35,242 nucleotides of DNA from Methylosinus sp. Ce-a6 (GCF_009811655.1 NZ_BGJX01000036.1:1-35242), one strand, 5' to 3'; numbered from the stretch's first letter, positions 23,796 through 31,848 are shown. The notes: a model not told the origin generated them from the letters alone. Made by a program: numbers and translations.

Positions 23796-26651
23796 CTACG
23801 CCCCATTGCCCCGATTGGGCTTTGTCAGCTCACTCAAATCCGGCTCGCCGCATTGCGCGAGAATGGCCGCGCGGACATGGTCGCGCAGCCGTAGGGCGCA
23901 GGTGAAATCCGTCCCGCCCGCGCGCGAAGGCGGCAGAATGGTCAGCGACAGCGCCGCCCGGCGCGGGAACCATTGGCCGCCGCGCAACATGCTGCGGGTC
24001 CCGCGCAGAACGCCAGGATAGACGGGCAGGCCGGCCTCGGCCGCCACCTTGAACGCGCCGAGATAGAATCCGCTGAGGCCCGCCCGCCGCGTGAAGGTCC
24101 CTTCCGGGAAGAACACCAGATTGCGGCCCTCCTGCGCCGCGGCGGTGAGCTTTTCCGCATCGGCGACGCTCGCGGCGATCTCGAAACGCTCGACGAAGAG
24201 CGCCCCGAGGCGCCGCAGGAAGGGGGCGACGAACAACTGCCCGGCGAGCTCCTTCTTGGCGACGAAGGCCGGCTCGCCGCGCAATGAGGCGGCGAGCAGC
24301 ATCACATCGACATAGCTCGAATGGTTGAAGGCGAGCACGGCCCCGCCCTCGGGCAGCAGCGCCAGCCCTTCCGTTCCGACGTCGGCGCCGAAAGCCCGCA
24401 GCATGGTCGCGGCGATCTTCTGCACGGCGGCCCAGCGCGCGGCGCGGCGGGGAAGCATCATCACCGCGACCCAGGCCGCGAAATAGCCGGCGCAGACGAC
24501 GAGCCACCACCAGCCGGCGTAGAGGAGGTCTGCCGCCCGACGGGCCGCGCGCCGCGTCGACGGCCACAGGCCGGAGAGCGCCAGCCGCGCGATCTGGGTC
24601 CAGACCGGGCCGCGCGATTCGCCGAGCCGGCCCTGTTCGAACAAGGTCTTGGCGGCGCTGCGGCGAATTTTGCCGCTCGATGTCTTGGGCGTCGAGCGCG
24701 GCGGAACGAAAACCACCGCCTCCGCCGGCGCGCCGCAGACCGCGCTCACCATGGCCTGCACCCTGGTCTCGAGCGCGCCGCGCGCTTCCGGAACGGTCTC
24801 ATAGGTCTCGGCGACGACGATCAGCCGTTCCGTGCCGGTCTCCGTATCCGGCGCGCCGAAGGCGGCGACGCAGCCCTTGCGGATTCCCGCCACGCCGGCG
24901 ACGGCCTCCTCGATCTCCTGCGGATAGAGATGGCGGCCGGCGCGGATGACGATGTCCTTGACCCGCCCGGTCACATAGATCTCGCCGGCGGCCATATAGG
25001 CGCGGTCGCCGCTGTCGAGCCAGCCGTCGCGGATGAGCGCGCGGGTTTTCTCCTCATTGCGGAAATAGCCGGAAGTGGCGGAAGGGCCACGGAATTCGAG
25101 CCGTCCCTCCCGTCGCTCGCCGAGCTCGCGGCCGGAAGCGTCCACGATGCGGATTTCATGGCCCGGCAGAGGCGCGCCGCAGGAGACGAGCTCCAAGGCG
25201 CGGGAATCATCCGCCGTCGGCTCGGCGCGTCCCTCGGTCGAGAGCATGTCGCGGTCGATGCGGTCGATCGCGGGGGCGCGGCCGGGCGGCGGAAAGGCGA
25301 GGCCGACGGAATTTTCGGCGAGCCCGTAGACGGGCGCCATGGCCTCCGCCCGAAAGCCGTATTTCGCGAATTTCTCGGCGAAGCGGCGGATGGTGCGCGG
25401 CGAGACCGGCTCGGCGCCATTGGCGACCATGCGCAGCGATCCGAGATCGAGCCCTTCGATCAGCGTCGCGTCGATCTTGTCGAGGCACAGCTCGAAGGCG
25501 AAATTGGGCGCGGCGCTCAGCGTGGCGCGATGCCGGTCGATCGCCTCGAGCCAGCTCGCCGGCCGCGACAGGAAGGTCAAGGGCGACATCACAAAGAGCG
25601 GCGCGCCGAAATGCAGGCAGCCGAGCCAGGCGCCGATCAATCCCATATCGTGATAGAGCGGCAGCCAGCTCACGAAAGTGTCGGCCGAGCTCGCGCCTAT
25701 GGCGAGGCCCATGGCGCGGATATTGGCCAGCAGATTGGCGTGGCTCAGCACGACGCCCTTGGGATCGCCCGTGCTGCCCGACGTATATTGCAGCATCGCC
25801 GTCGCTCCCGCGTCGCGCGTCGGCGGCAGGGGCGCGCCGGTCGCGCCCGCGGTCAGATCGACGACGGCGACGATCTCCTCCAGCGTCTCGACCCGCCCGC
25901 GGGCGAGTCCGGCGAGGCGCAGACCCTCCGGCGCGGTGACGAGCATTTTGACGCCGGCGTTGCGCAATATGCCGATCTGGCGGGTGAGATGCTCCTCGAT
26001 CTGCGACATGCGCATCGGCGGATAGATCGGAACGGGAATGGCGCCGGCATAGAGAATGCCGAAAAAGCCGATGAAGAAATCGAGGCCGGTCGGCAGCATC
26101 AGCGCGATGCGGTCGCCAAGCGCGACATCGCGGGCGACGAGACCCTCCGCCGCCCGGCGCGCCTCGTCGGCGAGCCGCCAATAAGTCAGCGCGCCGCCCG
26201 GCGTCGCCGCGTCGCGCAGAAAGGTCAGATGCAGGCGCTCGGGATTTCGCGCCGCATGCCAGTCCAGCGCCTCGGTCAGCGTTTGCGCCTCGAAGGCGGC
26301 GCGTATATGCGGCAGCGCCTCGGCCGGGGCCGGCTCGACGAAGGACGGCGGCTCGGCGCCGGGCGCTTTCTCCAGCACGTTCAGCAGATCGCCGACCGTG
26401 TCGGCGCGGCCGAGCTCCTCGAGCGGCAGAGGCGCGTGAAACGCCCGCTCGAGCCGCATGTTCAATTCGGCGCGCGCCAGGCTGTCGACGCCGAGATCCT
26501 GCTCGAGCCGGCTCGACAGGGAAATCTCCGCCGGCGCGCTGCGGCGCGGATGCATCTCGCGCGCGAGCGAATCGACGACCGCGAAGACTTCCCGCCGCGC
26601 CGCCTCCTGCGACGCCCGCCGCCGTCCGGGATAGTTGGAAACCGCATGCAT
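23796..26651 (-). CDS. three-domain ACP / AMP-ligase / acyltransferase protein
   Basis: A 951-residue multidomain lipid enzyme. Residues 15-95 form an acyl carrier domain with the phosphopantetheine serine Ser57 in LGVDSLARAE. Residues 110 to about 650 are an acyl-AMP ligase with TSGSTGDPKGVVLSHANLLA (near 288) and a C-terminal subdomain KTSSGKIRRSA. A hydrophobic segment (WWWLVVCAGYFAAWVAVMML) follows near 715. The last 200 residues are a PlsC-type acyltransferase with NHSSYVD near 775 and FPEGT at 848-852. The logic is activate a fatty acid, load it on the built-in ACP and pass it to an acceptor at the membrane. The acceptor is unknown: lysophospholipid or a special lipid. It stands alone as a single-gene unit. 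Confidence 0.9.
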   Translation of the reverse strand: MHAVSNYPGRRRASQEAARREVFAVVDSLAREMHPRRSAPAEISLSSRLEQDLGVDSLARAELNMRLERAFHAPLPLEELGRADTVGDLLNVLEKAPGAEPPSFVEPAPAEALPHIRAAFEAQTLTEALDWHAARNPERLHLTFLRDAATPGGALTYWRLADEARRAAEGLVARDVALGDRIALMLPTGLDFFIGFFGILYAGAIPVPIYPPMRMSQIEEHLTRQIGILRNAGVKMLVTAPEGLRLAGLARGRVETLEEIVAVVDLTAGATGAPLPPTRDAGATAMLQYTSGSTGDPKGVVLSHANLLANIRAMGLAIGASSADTFVSWLPLYHDMGLIGAWLGCLHFGAPLFVMSPLTFLSRPASWLEAIDRHRATLSAAPNFAFELCLDKIDATLIEGLDLGSLRMVANGAEPVSPRTIRRFAEKFAKYGFRAEAMAPVYGLAENSVGLAFPPPGRAPAIDRIDRDMLSTEGRAEPTADDSRALELVSCGAPLPGHEIRIVDASGRELGERREGRLEFRGPSATSGYFRNEEKTRALIRDGWLDSGDRAYMAAGEIYVTGRVKDIVIRAGRHLYPQEIEEAVAGVAGIRKGCVAAFGAPDTETGTERLIVVAETYETVPEARGALETRVQAMVSAVCGAPAEAVVFVPPRSTPKTSSGKIRRSAAKTLFEQGRLGESRGPVWTQIARLALSGLWPSTRRAARRAADLLYAGWWWLVVCAGYFAAWVAVMMLPRRAARWAAVQKIAATMLRAFGADVGTEGLALLPEGGAVLAFNHSSYVDVMLLAASLRGEPAFVAKKELAGQLFVAPFLRRLGALFVERFEIAASVADAEKLTAAAQEGRNLVFFPEGTFTRRAGLSGFYLGAFKVAAEAGLPVYPGVLRGTRSMLRGGQWFPRRAALSLTILPPSRAGGTDFTCALRLRDHVRAAILAQCGEPDLSELTKPNRGNGA

Positions 26652-26757
26652 GGGCGCGCCCCTCTCTCCTGACGAGATAGAGCGCGGTGCGCCGCATTCG
26701 ACCCTTTTCTGTAACCCGGCGTCGACGCGCGGCGGCGATGATCGCTCAGGTTACGCT

Positions 26758-26862
26758 TTAGAGCGTTCCCAGCCGAAGTGGACGCCGGTTCGGCGTCGGA
26801 AACGCGTCAAAACAAAAGTCAAAAGTCTTTTTGTGTTTCAATGAAACACGGAAAGACTCTTG
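26758..26862 (+). repeat. dispersed palindromic repeat, copy C
   Basis: 26764-26808 matches the core of copies A and B (CCAGCCGAAGTGGACGCCGG follows GCGTTC). It is followed by ACAAAAG and a 17-bp stem with two mismatches around A26841 (26824-26858), the same order as the reverse strand of copy B. It sits between the ligase gene and the next plus-strand gene. Confidence 0.8.
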
Positions 26863-26929
26863 CCAGTTTCGCGCAAGCGGCGCGGATGAGGCTGAGCGCT
26901 TTCAATGCGCCATTCGTGGTTTTTGAGAC

Positions 26930-27799
26930 ATGGTATCGCCGATTTCCGCCGTCACCTCCCGCGCGCCCGGTGTGCGCGCTCTGTCGCGCGTCGCGCCGGT
27001 CGCCGCGAGAGCCGAGCCGGTCGAGGAGATCGCCGGGGCGACGACGGTCGTGAAGACGCCCCCGCCCGGCGCCGGTCTCCGCGATCCGCTCCCCGCCGGC
27101 TATCGCAATTTCGCCGTGCCGCTCGGCGCCGCCTCGAGCGAGTCTCATTCGGAGGAGGGAAGCTTGATGGCGGCCTATGGGCCGAGCGCCGCGATCCTGT
27201 CCGGCCTTCCGCGTCTCGTCGGCGAGCGCGCGCCGCTGCGGATCGTCATTCGGGAGGCGCAGGCGGCCATTCGTTCCGCGGCGGAGGCGCACGGCCAATC
27301 GCCGGAGGAATTTCTCGACGAGGCCGAGATCGTTCCACGCTCGCGCCTGCCCTCGCGCAACGCCGCCGACGCGGCGCCGACGATCCGCGCCGCTCTGCTG
27401 GTCCGCGACGGCGAGCGCGACACGGCGACGCTCGACATTTATTTGACGAAGACGGGACAAGGCGCTTTCGAGGCGACGAGCTACGATCGCGATTTCGCCG
27501 CGCCCTCCGGCGGCTTTCCTTATTCGGCGCCGCCGCTCTCGGTCGACCGCATCGTCTTCGATTCCGCCTATCAGGCGATCATATCGGCCGTCGCCGGCCA
27601 GCCGCGCCGGCGCAACGGGCCGGCCGCCGGCTCCGCATCGCCGCTCGGCTCGCTCGCCATCGCGGCGGCGATCGGCGTCGCGACCTTCCTCGCCGTCATG
27701 CTGACGCTGGCCGCCGGCCAGCCGGCCTTCGCCGCGATCACGGCGCTGCTGGGGGCGACGGGCGTCGTCTATGCCGTCCGGTCCCGCCCGGCCGGCTGA
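26930..27799 (+). CDS. hypothetical protein with two C-terminal membrane helices
   Basis: A 289-residue protein I do not recognise. The first 90 residues are Ala/Pro-rich and probably disordered. Residues 90-215 form a globular, mixed domain (IREAQAAIRSAAEAHGQSPEEFLDEAEIV ... TATLDIYLTKTG). Two hydrophobic helices lie near 240-262 and 266-283, so it is likely anchored in the inner membrane by its C-terminus with the main part in the cytosol. No ribosome site is clear at 26930. Codon use is like the core genes. It is alone between copy C of the repeat and tRNA-Ser. Confidence 0.65.
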   Translation: MVSPISAVTSRAPGVRALSRVAPVAARAEPVEEIAGATTVVKTPPPGAGLRDPLPAGYRNFAVPLGAASSESHSEEGSLMAAYGPSAAILSGLPRLVGERAPLRIVIREAQAAIRSAAEAHGQSPEEFLDEAEIVPRSRLPSRNAADAAPTIRAALLVRDGERDTATLDIYLTKTGQGAFEATSYDRDFAAPSGGFPYSAPPLSVDRIVFDSAYQAIISAVAGQPRRRNGPAAGSASPLGSLAIAAAIGVATFLAVMLTLAAGQPAFAAITALLGATGVVYAVRSRPAG

Positions 27800-27938
27800 G
27801 GCGGACGCTTAGTCCGAAGCGCGCCTCCCTCGACGCAAAGCTTTTGTTCGTGCGGCGCACAGAAAGATTTGCACTCTGGCGGCTTGTGAATATAGTGCGC
27901 GCCGATCCAACGCCGAATCTACGCCGGCCAGGATTTAC

Positions 27939-28028
27939 GGAGGGGTGGCCGAGTGGTTGAAGGCGCACGCCTGGAAAGTGTGTATACGGGAAACCGTATC
28001 GCGGGTTCGAATCCCGCCCCCTCCGCCA
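27939..28028 (+). tRNA. tRNA-Ser (anticodon GGA)
   Basis: Acceptor GGAGGGG (27939-27945) pairs with CCCCTCC (28018-28024). Anticodon stem CACGC/GTGTG encloses loop CTGGAAA, giving anticodon GGA. There is a long variable arm (ATACGGGAAACCGTAT region), T arm GCGGG-TTCGAAT-CCCGC, discriminator G and encoded CCA at 28026-28028. It marks the left border of the accessory region: the next recognisable sequence is a worn RhuM gene. Confidence 0.95.
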
Positions 28029-28057
28029 GCGATATCCGCGAGTATGTGATCTCCAGG

Positions 28058-28325
28058 CCGCCGCACAGCTTCGCGTAGCTCAGCGACCCGGTCGGCATTT
28101 TCGGGCCGCTTCAGTCGCGCAGTATCGACCACGAACCCCTTCTCAGCGAGCTGCGCCAATATTCCGATTGCCAAACGGCGAAACGCCGTCGCCTGCGCAG
28201 AGGATCCGGTAACCGACGGAGATAACTGCATCAAAGTCGTAGTGCTCAATCTGACGCTCTACTTTGCGAGTCCTTTCCTGCCGAGCTCGTGCGATTTTTG
28301 CGCTCGTTGCCGACCCACGGCGCAA
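28058..28325 (-). pseudogene. RhuM-family gene remnant (frameshifted)
   Basis: Two minus-strand frames together give one piece of a RhuM-type protein. The first part (28325 to about 28214) reads RKVERQIEHYDFDAVISVGYR. After a loss of about two bases near 28206-28214 the second part (to 28058) reads SSAQATAFRRLAIGILAQLA and then KGFVVDTARLKRPENADRVA. These follow each other without overlap in intact family members, normally with one more residue between GYR and SSAQ. The N-terminal and C-terminal thirds are missing, and homology stops 30 bases from the tRNA-Ser end. RhuM genes often accompany type I restriction loci, which fits the HsdS tail nearby. Function of the family is not established. 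Confidence 0.75.
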
Positions 28326-28498
28326 TGCGGCTCGAGGAGGCCAAAAGCCCGAGTTGGAGCCGAACGCCTCGAAATTGCGACATCGCTCTGGAGAATCCCG
28401 TTGGCCGCGTCGAGCTCGGCTCTATGTCATCGATGTTCTTCCTGGCATCGAATGGCGGAGGCCATTTTCCAGATGCCTGCTTCGGGAAAGGACTAGAA

Positions 28499-28849
28499 AT
28501 GATCACTCGCAGATCGATGATCGCCACATCAGCGCTGGGTCTCGTCCTGTTTGTCGCGCCTCGTGTTTCGCTGGCGGCGGAACATCTCACGCAGACGATA
28601 GGGGAAACGAAGGAAGCTATTCAGGAGGGCAGAAGCGGTTATCCCGCATCCCTCGTGGAGCACGCCACGAACGCTCTCGATCACGCGAGGGCCGCTCAGA
28701 GGGCAAAAGCGGATCCGAATCTCGAGACGGGAATCAAACATCTTCGACGGGCGATCAGAACGGCGCAAGGCACTCACAGCCAACGCCGGACCGCCGCGGC
28801 GGTCCGGCATGCGGAAACGGCTTTGACTCATTTTCAGTCCGCCCGATAG
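28499..28849 (+). CDS. SmbP-like small metal-binding protein
   Basis: A 116-residue exported protein. Residues 1-26 form a signal peptide with a twin-arginine start (TRRSMIA), so Tat export is possible. The mature part is two or three helices with recurring pattern A(x)EHA(x)ALDHA: SLVEHATNALDHARAAQRAK, TGIKHLRRAIRTAQG and AVRHAETALTHFQSAR, with histidines at similar steps. This matches the SmbP family of small periplasmic metal-binding (mainly copper) proteins known from Nitrosomonas, but it is poorer in histidine. GGAAAGGACTAGAA precedes the ATG. It is an intact gene between two decayed ones, so it may be under selection. Confidence 0.72.
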   Translation: MITRRSMIATSALGLVLFVAPRVSLAAEHLTQTIGETKEAIQEGRSGYPASLVEHATNALDHARAAQRAKADPNLETGIKHLRRAIRTAQGTHSQRRTAAAVRHAETALTHFQSAR

Positions 28850-28876
28850 AGCCCGTGGACGCCTAGAGGGTGTTAT

Positions 28877-29082
28877 GAGATCGCCGAAGGCGAAGCGGCG
28901 TTGCGCGAGGCGCGCAACGCCTCGATCTGTTTCGCCGCGCGCTCCTCAAAGCCGCCGTTACGGGTGAGCTGACAAAAGATTGGCGTGATGCGAACCGAGC
29001 TTTCGGCAATGCTTCGCGATCGCCACGTCAGATATCCGATCTGTTTCAAGACTTACCCGCCAGGAAAAAAGGGCTCGGGTAA
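28877..29082 (+). pseudogene. HsdS C-terminal remnant (type I restriction specificity subunit)
   Basis: The frame from 28877 reads EIAEGEAALREARNA. After a one-base loss near 28919 the frame continues as LDLFRRALLKAAVTGELTKD and then WRDANR, to a TAA at 29080. Together this is the central or C-terminal helix and the tail typical of HsdS proteins. The target-recognition domains and the hsdM and hsdR genes are absent, so only a fossil of a type I restriction system remains. Confidence 0.7.
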
Positions 29083-29084
29083 GC

Positions 29085-29110
29085 AAAAAGCGCCCCGAAG
29101 GGCGCTTTTT
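29085..29110. terminator. strong bidirectional terminator
   Basis: An 11-bp perfect stem AAAAAGCGCCC / GGGCGCTTTTT around a CGAA loop (TTCG on the minus strand), ending in a T run on both strands. It serves the minus-strand tRNA-Gly-like sequence and closes the HsdS remnant. Confidence 0.88.
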
Positions 29111-29136
29111 AGCATACTGATTATATTGAGCTTTTT

Positions 29137-29209
29137 TGGAGCGGGCGAAGGGATTCGAACCCTCAACCCCAACCTTGGCAAGGTTGGGTGTATCCTACCA
29201 CGAGGCCGC
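29137..29209 (-). tRNA. degenerate tRNA-Gly (GCC)-like sequence
   Basis: The 3' half is perfect: anticodon arm CAACC-TTGCCAA-GGTTG, T arm GAGGG-TTCGAAT-CCCTT, acceptor strand CGCCCGC, T and CCA. The 5' part is damaged: the acceptor begins GCGGCCT in place of the expected GCGGGCG, and the D arm is shortened to CGTGGTAGGAT. It may be a weak tRNA, a pseudo-tRNA or a recombination product. A terminator follows, as if it were once expressed. Bases 29133-29181 are repeated inverted at 30831-30879. Confidence 0.6.
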
Positions 29210-29373
29210 ATAGGTTTCTCCTGAGTACGCTAAATATCGGAAAAACATCTATTTTGATGAAAGCGCTCTCGCTGGGCTACGCTCCGCCGCGCCTGGATTT
29301 TTCATCACGGTGGACACCATGTGGACACCAATATAATCTCGCACCCGCGAGAAAATGCGAACGGAGGCGTGCG

Positions 29374-30789
29374 ATGGACCGATCATCCAGCGTCCGGTTG
29401 ACCAAGTTGGTAGTCGAGAAGGCGGAGGCCCGCGACGCCCGGTATGACCTGTGGGACCTCGATCTCACGGGTTTCGGGCTGCGAGTCGAGAAGAGCGGCA
29501 CGAAGACGTTCATCATCCGTTATCGCACCGATGGGGGCGGCCGGTCCGCGCCGAGGCGCTTTCTAACCGTCGGTCGCTTCGGAGCGCTGACGGTCGAGCA
29601 AGCGAGGAAAAAGGCGAAAGTTCTGCTTGGCGCCGCGGCCAGCGGTAATGATCCCGCCGGCGAGGTGCAGGAGAAACGCCGCGAGAAGACGATGCGGGAG
29701 CTGCTCGACTTCTATGAAAAGCATGGCTGCTTTATCCAGCGCGGCATCCACAAGGGTAAGCCTATGAAGCCGCTTACCAAGCAGTACACGATGGCGCGGC
29801 TGCGCAACCACGTGGAACCTCTTCTCGGTCACCGGCGAGCGAGCGAGGTCACGTCCGGCGATATTGAGACCTTCGTGGCGGACGTTACGGCCGGCAAGAC
29901 GGCCAAGGACGAAAAGGTCGGCCCGCGCAAACGCCTCATAGTGCGCGGTGGCGAGGGCGCGGCTCGAAAGGTCGTACGCGACCTGTCGGCGGTGTTCAGC
30001 TTCGGCGGCCGGCATGGCTTCGTGACAAAGAACCCCGTCGAAGCCGCATCCGTTAGAAAGACGGATAACCGACGCGAGCGATTTCTGACGCTGGACGAGG
30101 TCTCTCGCCTGGGCGGAGCGTTCGATACGGTCGAGAAAGAAGGCGCCAATCCGAAAGGAGTGGCAATCGCCCGCCTGTGGGCGCTGACCGGCTGCCGCCG
30201 TAACGAGATTGCTGCCCTCAAGGCTCATGAGGTCAAACTCGGGAGCAACCTCTTCGAGTTCGATGATACCAAGACGGGGAAATCGATTCGCCCCTTTGGG
30301 CCGGCGGCGGCGGCGCTGTTGCAGGAACTCTTGAAAGATCGCAAGGAAGGCTATCTGTTCCCGGCCGAGAGAGGCGACGGCTACTATCAAGGTACGCGTA
30401 ATGTCTGGGCGGAGGTGACCACGCTCGCCGGCTTACTGGGAGTCACTCCGCACACCCTTCGACACACGCTCGGATCGACTGCCACGTCGAGCGGCGAAGC
30501 ACTAGCGTTGACCGGCGCGATCCTGGGACACGCAAATCTCAGGTCGACGGCCATTTACGCCCATGTCCAACGCGACCCTTCGCTCGAGGCGGCCAAGCGC
30601 GTCGAAAAGCTGCTGGCGGCTGCGTTGGAGGGGAAGGCCATTCAGGCGCAAGATGCCGAGAGCGGTGAGGCGCTTCCGGAGTTCGACGCCGACTTGATCC
30701 GTGTCCTGGCTGAACGGCTGTCCAAGGAGGACTCAGACGCTGCCCGCCTTCGCGCGATTATGGCCCAGGTGGTTGCGCTCAACACCTGA
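29374..30789 (+). CDS. tyrosine recombinase / site-specific integrase
   Basis: A 471-residue integrase of the phage/island type that targets tRNA genes. The N-terminus (about residues 10-95) is the DUF4102 arm-binding domain (DLDLTGFGLRVEKSGTKTFI). A SAM-like core-binding domain follows at about 105-215. The catalytic domain has Arg275 in ALTGCRRNEI, His360-x-x-Arg363 in HTLRHTLGS, the LGHANLRSTAIYAH box and the nucleophile Tyr395. An acidic C-terminal tail of about 60 residues follows. ACGGAGGCGTGCG before the ATG at 29374 sets the start. It ends 41 bases before a tRNA-Gly 3' half, the likely attachment site. Codon use is less GC-biased than in the core genes. Confidence 0.95.
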   Translation: MDRSSSVRLTKLVVEKAEARDARYDLWDLDLTGFGLRVEKSGTKTFIIRYRTDGGGRSAPRRFLTVGRFGALTVEQARKKAKVLLGAAASGNDPAGEVQEKRREKTMRELLDFYEKHGCFIQRGIHKGKPMKPLTKQYTMARLRNHVEPLLGHRRASEVTSGDIETFVADVTAGKTAKDEKVGPRKRLIVRGGEGAARKVVRDLSAVFSFGGRHGFVTKNPVEAASVRKTDNRRERFLTLDEVSRLGGAFDTVEKEGANPKGVAIARLWALTGCRRNEIAALKAHEVKLGSNLFEFDDTKTGKSIRPFGPAAAALLQELLKDRKEGYLFPAERGDGYYQGTRNVWAEVTTLAGLLGVTPHTLRHTLGSTATSSGEALALTGAILGHANLRSTAIYAHVQRDPSLEAAKRVEKLLAAALEGKAIQAQDAESGEALPEFDADLIRVLAERLSKEDSDAARLRAIMAQVVALNT

Positions 30790-30830
30790 AGGTCGGCGTA
30801 GCTCGAAATCGGATGGAGTGGCCGTCCTCA

Positions 30831-30879
30831 TTGCCAAGGTTGGGGTCGAGGGTTCGAATCCCTTCGCCCGCTCCAAAAA
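30831..30879 (+). repeat. tRNA-Gly 3' half, candidate attachment site
   Basis: These 49 bases start in the anticodon loop (TTGCCAAGG) and run through the T arm and CCA of a tRNA-Gly(GCC), plus four A. They match 29133-29181 on the other strand with one difference. Upstream, GCGTAGCTC at 30796-30804 looks like the D arm of a normal tRNA-Gly, but the bases between are foreign. Confidence 0.85.
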
Positions 30880-30907
30880 TTCACAATGATATTCTGATAG
30901 TTAGAAT

Positions 30908-30928
30908 CGGTCCTTCGGGGCCGTTTCT
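30908..30928 (+). terminator. terminator after the tRNA-Gly fragment
   Basis: CGGTCC-TTCG-GGGCCG followed by TTTCT. This probably was the terminator of the original tRNA-Gly gene on this strand. Confidence 0.75.
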
Positions 30929-31160
30929 GCTTAGAATGCCTCAAATCGCGGTTGCTCCAAGCGGAATCTATGCACTCGGATCAAAACCGCCGCACGCGGA
31001 TTTCGGCCGTTTTGGCTCGGAGACCGTATTGGCGTCGAGCGCGGTAGCGCGCGCACATGACACAGATAGGATTCAGATCGGCTCCCAAACCCATCACCCG
31101 CGCTGAAAACCAAAGGCGGATGATCGTGACTGCTGCGGCCTCGAAACTCATACCCGAGGA
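30929..31160. other. gap with no recognised gene
   Basis: Between the terminator and the end of the TetR remnant I see no frame with family resemblance. A long minus-strand open frame here overlaps the TetR and glycosylase remnants in a different phase and looks like a shadow. Confidence 0.5.
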
Positions 31161-31546
31161 TCACGGATCGGGCCACGTCGCGAGAAAATGGGAAATCATC
31201 CGGTGGACGTCTGGTGCGCTCGCGTCTGAGTGGACCTCGACTGCAATGCCCCAGATCAGAGAAACGATCAGGCGGGCCGTATCGGAAGGATCCCAAGCCT
31301 CGGGAAACGCGAGCCCGGACTCCCGATCCTCGCGGAAACGCTCGGCCAATGCGATCCGGATGGCGCTGCGGCGCTCGGCCCACTGGGCGCGAAACGGATG
31401 ATCGTCGCAAATCGGCAGCGCGTTGTTGAGGATCAGACAACCGGGCGCGTGATCGGGAGAGGTCAGAAGATCTGCAATTCAATATAGCAGCGCCGCCGCC
31501 ACGGCCCGAGCGTCCGGTTCCTGCAACGCGCGCTCCACGACGCCTC
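31161..31546 (-). pseudogene. TetR-family regulator remnant with in-frame TGA
   Basis: The minus strand from about 31546 reads VVERALQEPDARAVAAALLY, a TGA at 31479-31481 where the family has Gly, then IADLLTSPDHAPGCLILNNA and on to GIAVEVHSDASAPDVHRMIS and a stop at 31161. This is the ligand-binding domain of a TetR regulator. The helix-turn-helix part is missing, and in its place, at about 31541, the sequence changes to the N-terminal part of a DNA glycosylase on the same strand. Confidence 0.75.
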
Positions 31547-31753
31547 CTCGAATGCGGGCCACTTCTCGTCGATCTGCGCTCGCGAAAAACCCGAGCAAAA
31601 AACGCGATGAGCCATGAATGCGAGGACCCGGTCGTCCTCGAGCTCGGCGATCTCCTTCGCGGATCGAGACCGGACGTCTTCAAGGCCCCGCGCAATTTCT
31701 TCGGACCTATGATGCTGGGCCGCGAGCGCGATGATCTGCGAGAAACGCCGCAT
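31541..31753 (-). pseudogene. 3-methyladenine DNA glycosylase I, N-terminal half, inverted
   Basis: 71 codons read MRRFSQIIALAAQHHR ... AELEDDRVLAFMAHRVFCSG and FSRAQIDEKWPAFEEA, the start of a TAG-like (Adenine_glyco family) protein. It stops at EEA, exactly before the part that is encoded on the plus strand from about 31849. Upstream on the minus strand a short frame ends at a TGA overlapping the region before its ATG, the tail of an unknown gene (MIFTRVTEFQAAQCQPAMED). Confidence 0.72.
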
Positions 31754-31848
31754 CTCAGACCTGCGGACCTGCAAACCAATCCTCCATCGCAGGTTGGCAT
31801 TGCGCCGCCTGGAACTCCGTGACGCGGGTGAAGATCATTTTCCCCTCC

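Noticed and set aside
24321..26672. 783-codon open frame on the plus strand
   Set aside because: It is antisense to the three-domain ligase gene. High GC at third positions leaves the opposite strand open. Composition is Arg/Ala/Gly-rich without any motif.
31731..31848. Extra N-terminal 39 codons of the plus-strand glycosylase frame
   Set aside because: This part is antisense to the inverted N-terminal half and its upstream region and shows no family similarity.
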